Of a DNA stretch of 6,413 nt, positions 4,513-6,413 are shown one piece after another; positions within the stretch are counted from its first letter, which is position 1; every line of letters starts with the position of its first letter. Under the pieces are notes generated by a model that worked only from the letters and a program-made list of their open reading frames with translations, ran no database searches and was not told where the DNA came from. The stretch lies in assembly GCA_016929305.1 (NCBI GenBank), contig JAFGJC010000468.1, positions 1-6,413 on the forward strand, written 5' to 3'. Origin of the DNA: a candidate division CSSED10-310 bacterium (GTDB lineage Bacteria; CSSED10-310; JAFGJC01). Position numbers and translations under genes: made by a program.

Positions 4513-6413
4513 TATCGCCAGGGCTTTTTGAAGCACCTCATCACGGCCTTCGAGTATGCCTTTGGCCGTCCGTTCAACGGGGATATCGGGCTGAAATCCG
4601 ACCAGATGCAACCGTGAGCCGTCATGTTTGACCACTTCCATACCGGTGAAGATGACCATGTGACCGCTCGGCAGAAGCACGCGGCAGACGCGGCCGTTGG
4701 TTCCGGCCGTGGGTTCCCCGGCGATCCGGCCCAGCCGATAATGTTCAACGAATCCCAGAATCGATTCCGCATAGCCGATGGCATGCGCATCTGCAAGAAA
4801 GATAACCTTGCCTGTAATATGCGGTTGTTTCGGCTGCAATCCCCAGCCTTCACCTGAATACCCAACGATGTCACGCTGATCAGGATAAATATATTGGATT
4901 ACACGCATCCAGTCGGTTGATGTATCGGGATTAACCAGGAGATAACTCAATATGTCGTGATTGCCTTTGGGCGTTCCTCGAATATCGAAGATAACTCCTT
5001 TTGCTTTCGCGATTTCAGATATACACCGCTCAATTTCCGCCATGCCGACACGGGTCAGGTCCACATAGAAAATATTACCATTCAACATGTCCAAAGACGG
5101 TTTTACCGATTCGGATATCATGGCATCGCTTTGCCTGGCGACATCCGTCTCGAGGATGGTATCACCACGCTTCAAACATAGCTTCACGGCAGTACCTTCA
5201 TTGCCTGATCCGAATTTTTCAAGCGCTTTGACTCGTTTCCATTTTGGGGATCCGGAAATCATTGCCTCCTCATTGACCAGAACTTGTTCCGCAGGGATAC
5301 CATCCAGGGAAATGATTTCATCGCCGGCGAGAACGGGAATAGTTTCCGCAACAGCGGTTATGATGACACGGCCCTCGATCCAATCCACACGGAACGGCAG
5401 ACCGGCCTGCTTATAATCCATCATGGAATACACTGCTCCTTGACCATCCTGTATCCTGGCGATCATTTTACGGAGAGTGATTGACAATTCCATATCGGAT
5501 GTATCTGCAATTGTCATGTGCAAGAAATGCGATAGTTCCGATTCCCAGTCCGGACAGGTCAGATCGCGATAAGGATAGAAATGCTGGATGACATTCCAAA
5601 GAATGATAACATCCGCCAGCCGAAGATCTGACGATGTTCCATTCATTTTAGACGGATCAACAGTTTGAAGGGCTGCAAGCAGCGCATCCAGAGATGATTT
5701 ATCGGTAAACCCAGGTGTTTCGAGGTCACCGGCGTAAACAGTCAATGGTATCTGGAAAGAAAATCCCATACCCGTATCGTATATTATCGCCTCACCGGCT
5801 TTCGGTGATGCGTCAAACAAAGGTTCCGTCCGGTATTCGGTCACGCTTTCGATCAGCATACAGCGATCACCGTGATGCGGATTGTCCGCAACATCCCGGC
5901 ACCCGTAACCGGGGCAGCTCTTGGACCAGGCAGTTATCCAGGGATCGCCGCCGTCCTCAAATCCGGGATTTGGAATAGCGATCGCTTTCCATTCACCGCC
6001 AGATTCCCGGGAATACAATTGCCAGTCATCAATCCAGGTCTTGCCGCATCCCGCTAAAAAAGCACCATAATTGAGTCGCAGCGAGTCATCGGCAACCGGT
6101 CCCTCGATAGTATAAACCTGCCATTCTGAAGCTGTTATCGGCCGATCCTGCATATTATCGAAAAATCCCATCTGTTTGTTTTCACGGTCAACTCTCAGCC
6201 AGAGTTGTCCCTGGTTGCCGGTTCCGGAAACCCCGGCGCGAACATAAGCGGACAGTTTCACTTCTTTGCCGCGCAGCGCTTTGGCGTCAATATAATGGGA
6301 AATACCGCCGAATCCGAGTCCTTCCGTAACAACCTCCGTTTTCCGGTTCAGGCGAACGCTCTGATAAATTTTAGTTCCGGTGCATCCCGCCGGGCCCTTA
6401 TACTGCCATGCCA
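4486..6413 (-). CDS. S41-family (C-terminal processing peptidase-like) modular protein, probably catalytically inactive; N terminus off window
   Basis: Open from the right edge to TGA (complement of 4486-4488): 641 residues, N terminus missing. The GTG at 6261 is internal, since the frame continues upstream with coherent sequence. Order (fragment numbering): carbohydrate-binding-like jelly roll (about 1-135, with KLSAYVRAG and DNMQDRPI); a second NPGFEDGG segment (about 147-190); helical NVIQHFYPY region (about 270-332); PDZ-like domain (about 338-428); S41 core (about 443-635, with FDIRGTPKGN, GEPTAGTNG, GRDEVLQKA). In relatives I recall, the helical region ends in DGHG, whose His matches the tricorn catalytic His; here it is DGQG (Gln 324). 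The nucleophile motif SYAE reads GYAE (Gly 546), and the Ctp-type catalytic Lys position in GEPTxGK is Thr. It therefore looks like a pseudoenzyme keeping substrate-binding parts. Export is likely from its architecture, but the signal peptide would lie off the window. It converges on, and overlaps, the propeller gene. Confidence 0.85.
   Translation of the reverse strand, partial: AWQYKGPAGCTGTKIYQSVRLNRKTEVVTEGLGFGGISHYIDAKALRGKEVKLSAYVRAGVSGTGNQGQLWLRVDRENKQMGFFDNMQDRPITASEWQVYTIEGPVADDSLRLNYGAFLAGCGKTWIDDWQLYSRESGGEWKAIAIPNPGFEDGGDPWITAWSKSCPGYGCRDVADNPHHGDRCMLIESVTEYRTEPLFDASPKAGEAIIYDTGMGFSFQIPLTVYAGDLETPGFTDKSSLDALLAALQTVDPSKMNGTSSDLRLADVIILWNVIQHFYPYRDLTCPDWESELSHFLHMTIADTSDMELSITLRKMIARIQDGQGAVYSMMDYKQAGLPFRVDWIEGRVIITAVAETIPVLAGDEIISLDGIPAEQVLVNEEAMISGSPKWKRVKALEKFGSGNEGTAVKLCLKRGDTILETDVARQSDAMISESVKPSLDMLNGNIFYVDLTRVGMAEIERCISEIAKAKGVIFDIRGTPKGNHDILSYLLVNPDTSTDWMRVIQYIYPDQRDIVGYSGEGWGLQPKQPHITGKVIFLADAHAIGYAESILGFVEHYRLGRIAGEPTAGTNGRVCRVLLPSGHMVIFTGMEVVKHDGSRLHLVGFQPDIPVERTAKGILEGRDEVLQKALAILSFSNGSD

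Noticed and set aside
4503..4529. AAAAAG...CTTTTT inverted repeat as a bidirectional terminator
   Set aside because: The six-bp arms contain a single G-C pair with a 15-nt loop; too weak to call a terminator.
4266..4874. Minus-strand 202-residue open frame across the convergent junction
   Set aside because: It overlaps both the propeller and S41 genes in another frame, and its product has no domain-like pattern; a shadow.
6259..6261. GTG at 6261 as the start of the S41 gene
   Set aside because: The same frame stays open to the window edge and encodes sensible jelly-roll sequence (GFGGISHYIDAKALRGKE), so the gene begins off the window.

Overview
The window holds four protein genes, two of them cut off by the window edges, and looks like the chromosome of an uncultured Gram-negative bacterium. 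The pointers are a sigma-54 activator beside a good -24/-12 promoter, a secreted Reg_prop beta-propeller with a Thr/Pro-rich linker and C-terminal sorting-like tail, a papain-like protease with an extra beta-rich domain, and a large modular S41-family protein. This mix is common in Desulfobacterota/Acidobacteria-like lineages and in FCB- or PVC-type candidate phyla. I cannot name the phylum from sequence alone. No RNA gene, IS element, CRISPR array or phage gene is visible.

Layout. Bases 1-541 (+) are the 3' end of a C1A (papain-like) peptidase gene, starting just before the catalytic His and ending in a non-catalytic C-terminal domain. After a 54-bp gap, 596-2062 (+) encodes a sigma-54-dependent transcriptional activator with an intact AAA+ domain, a diverged N-terminal domain and an unusual C-terminal DNA-binding region. 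Bases 2063-2454 are an AT-rich gene-free stretch with repeated CGTAT-type motifs, two small inverted repeats and a -24/-12 promoter at 2261-2277. Bases 2455-4512 (+) encode an exported 685-residue protein made of 14 Reg_prop blades, probably two seven-bladed propellers, followed by a Thr/Pro linker, an IPSTSPLG motif, a hydrophobic segment and an RKR tail. On the minus strand, 6413-4486 encodes a large S41 (C-terminal processing peptidase/tricorn-core-like) protein whose N terminus is off the right edge. Its last codons overlap the propeller gene tail-to-tail by 27 bp.

How the parts may work together. The activator gene lies directly upstream of a regulatory region with a sigma-54 promoter and candidate upstream activator sites. 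The simplest reading is that this activator switches on the surface propeller protein in response to a signal sensed by its N-terminal domain. The two flanking proteins resemble extracytoplasmic peptidases, but the S41 protein appears to have lost both expected catalytic residues (His to Gln, Ser to Gly) and may be a pseudoenzyme. That all four genes form one system is inference; only the activator-promoter-propeller link has direct support in the sequence.
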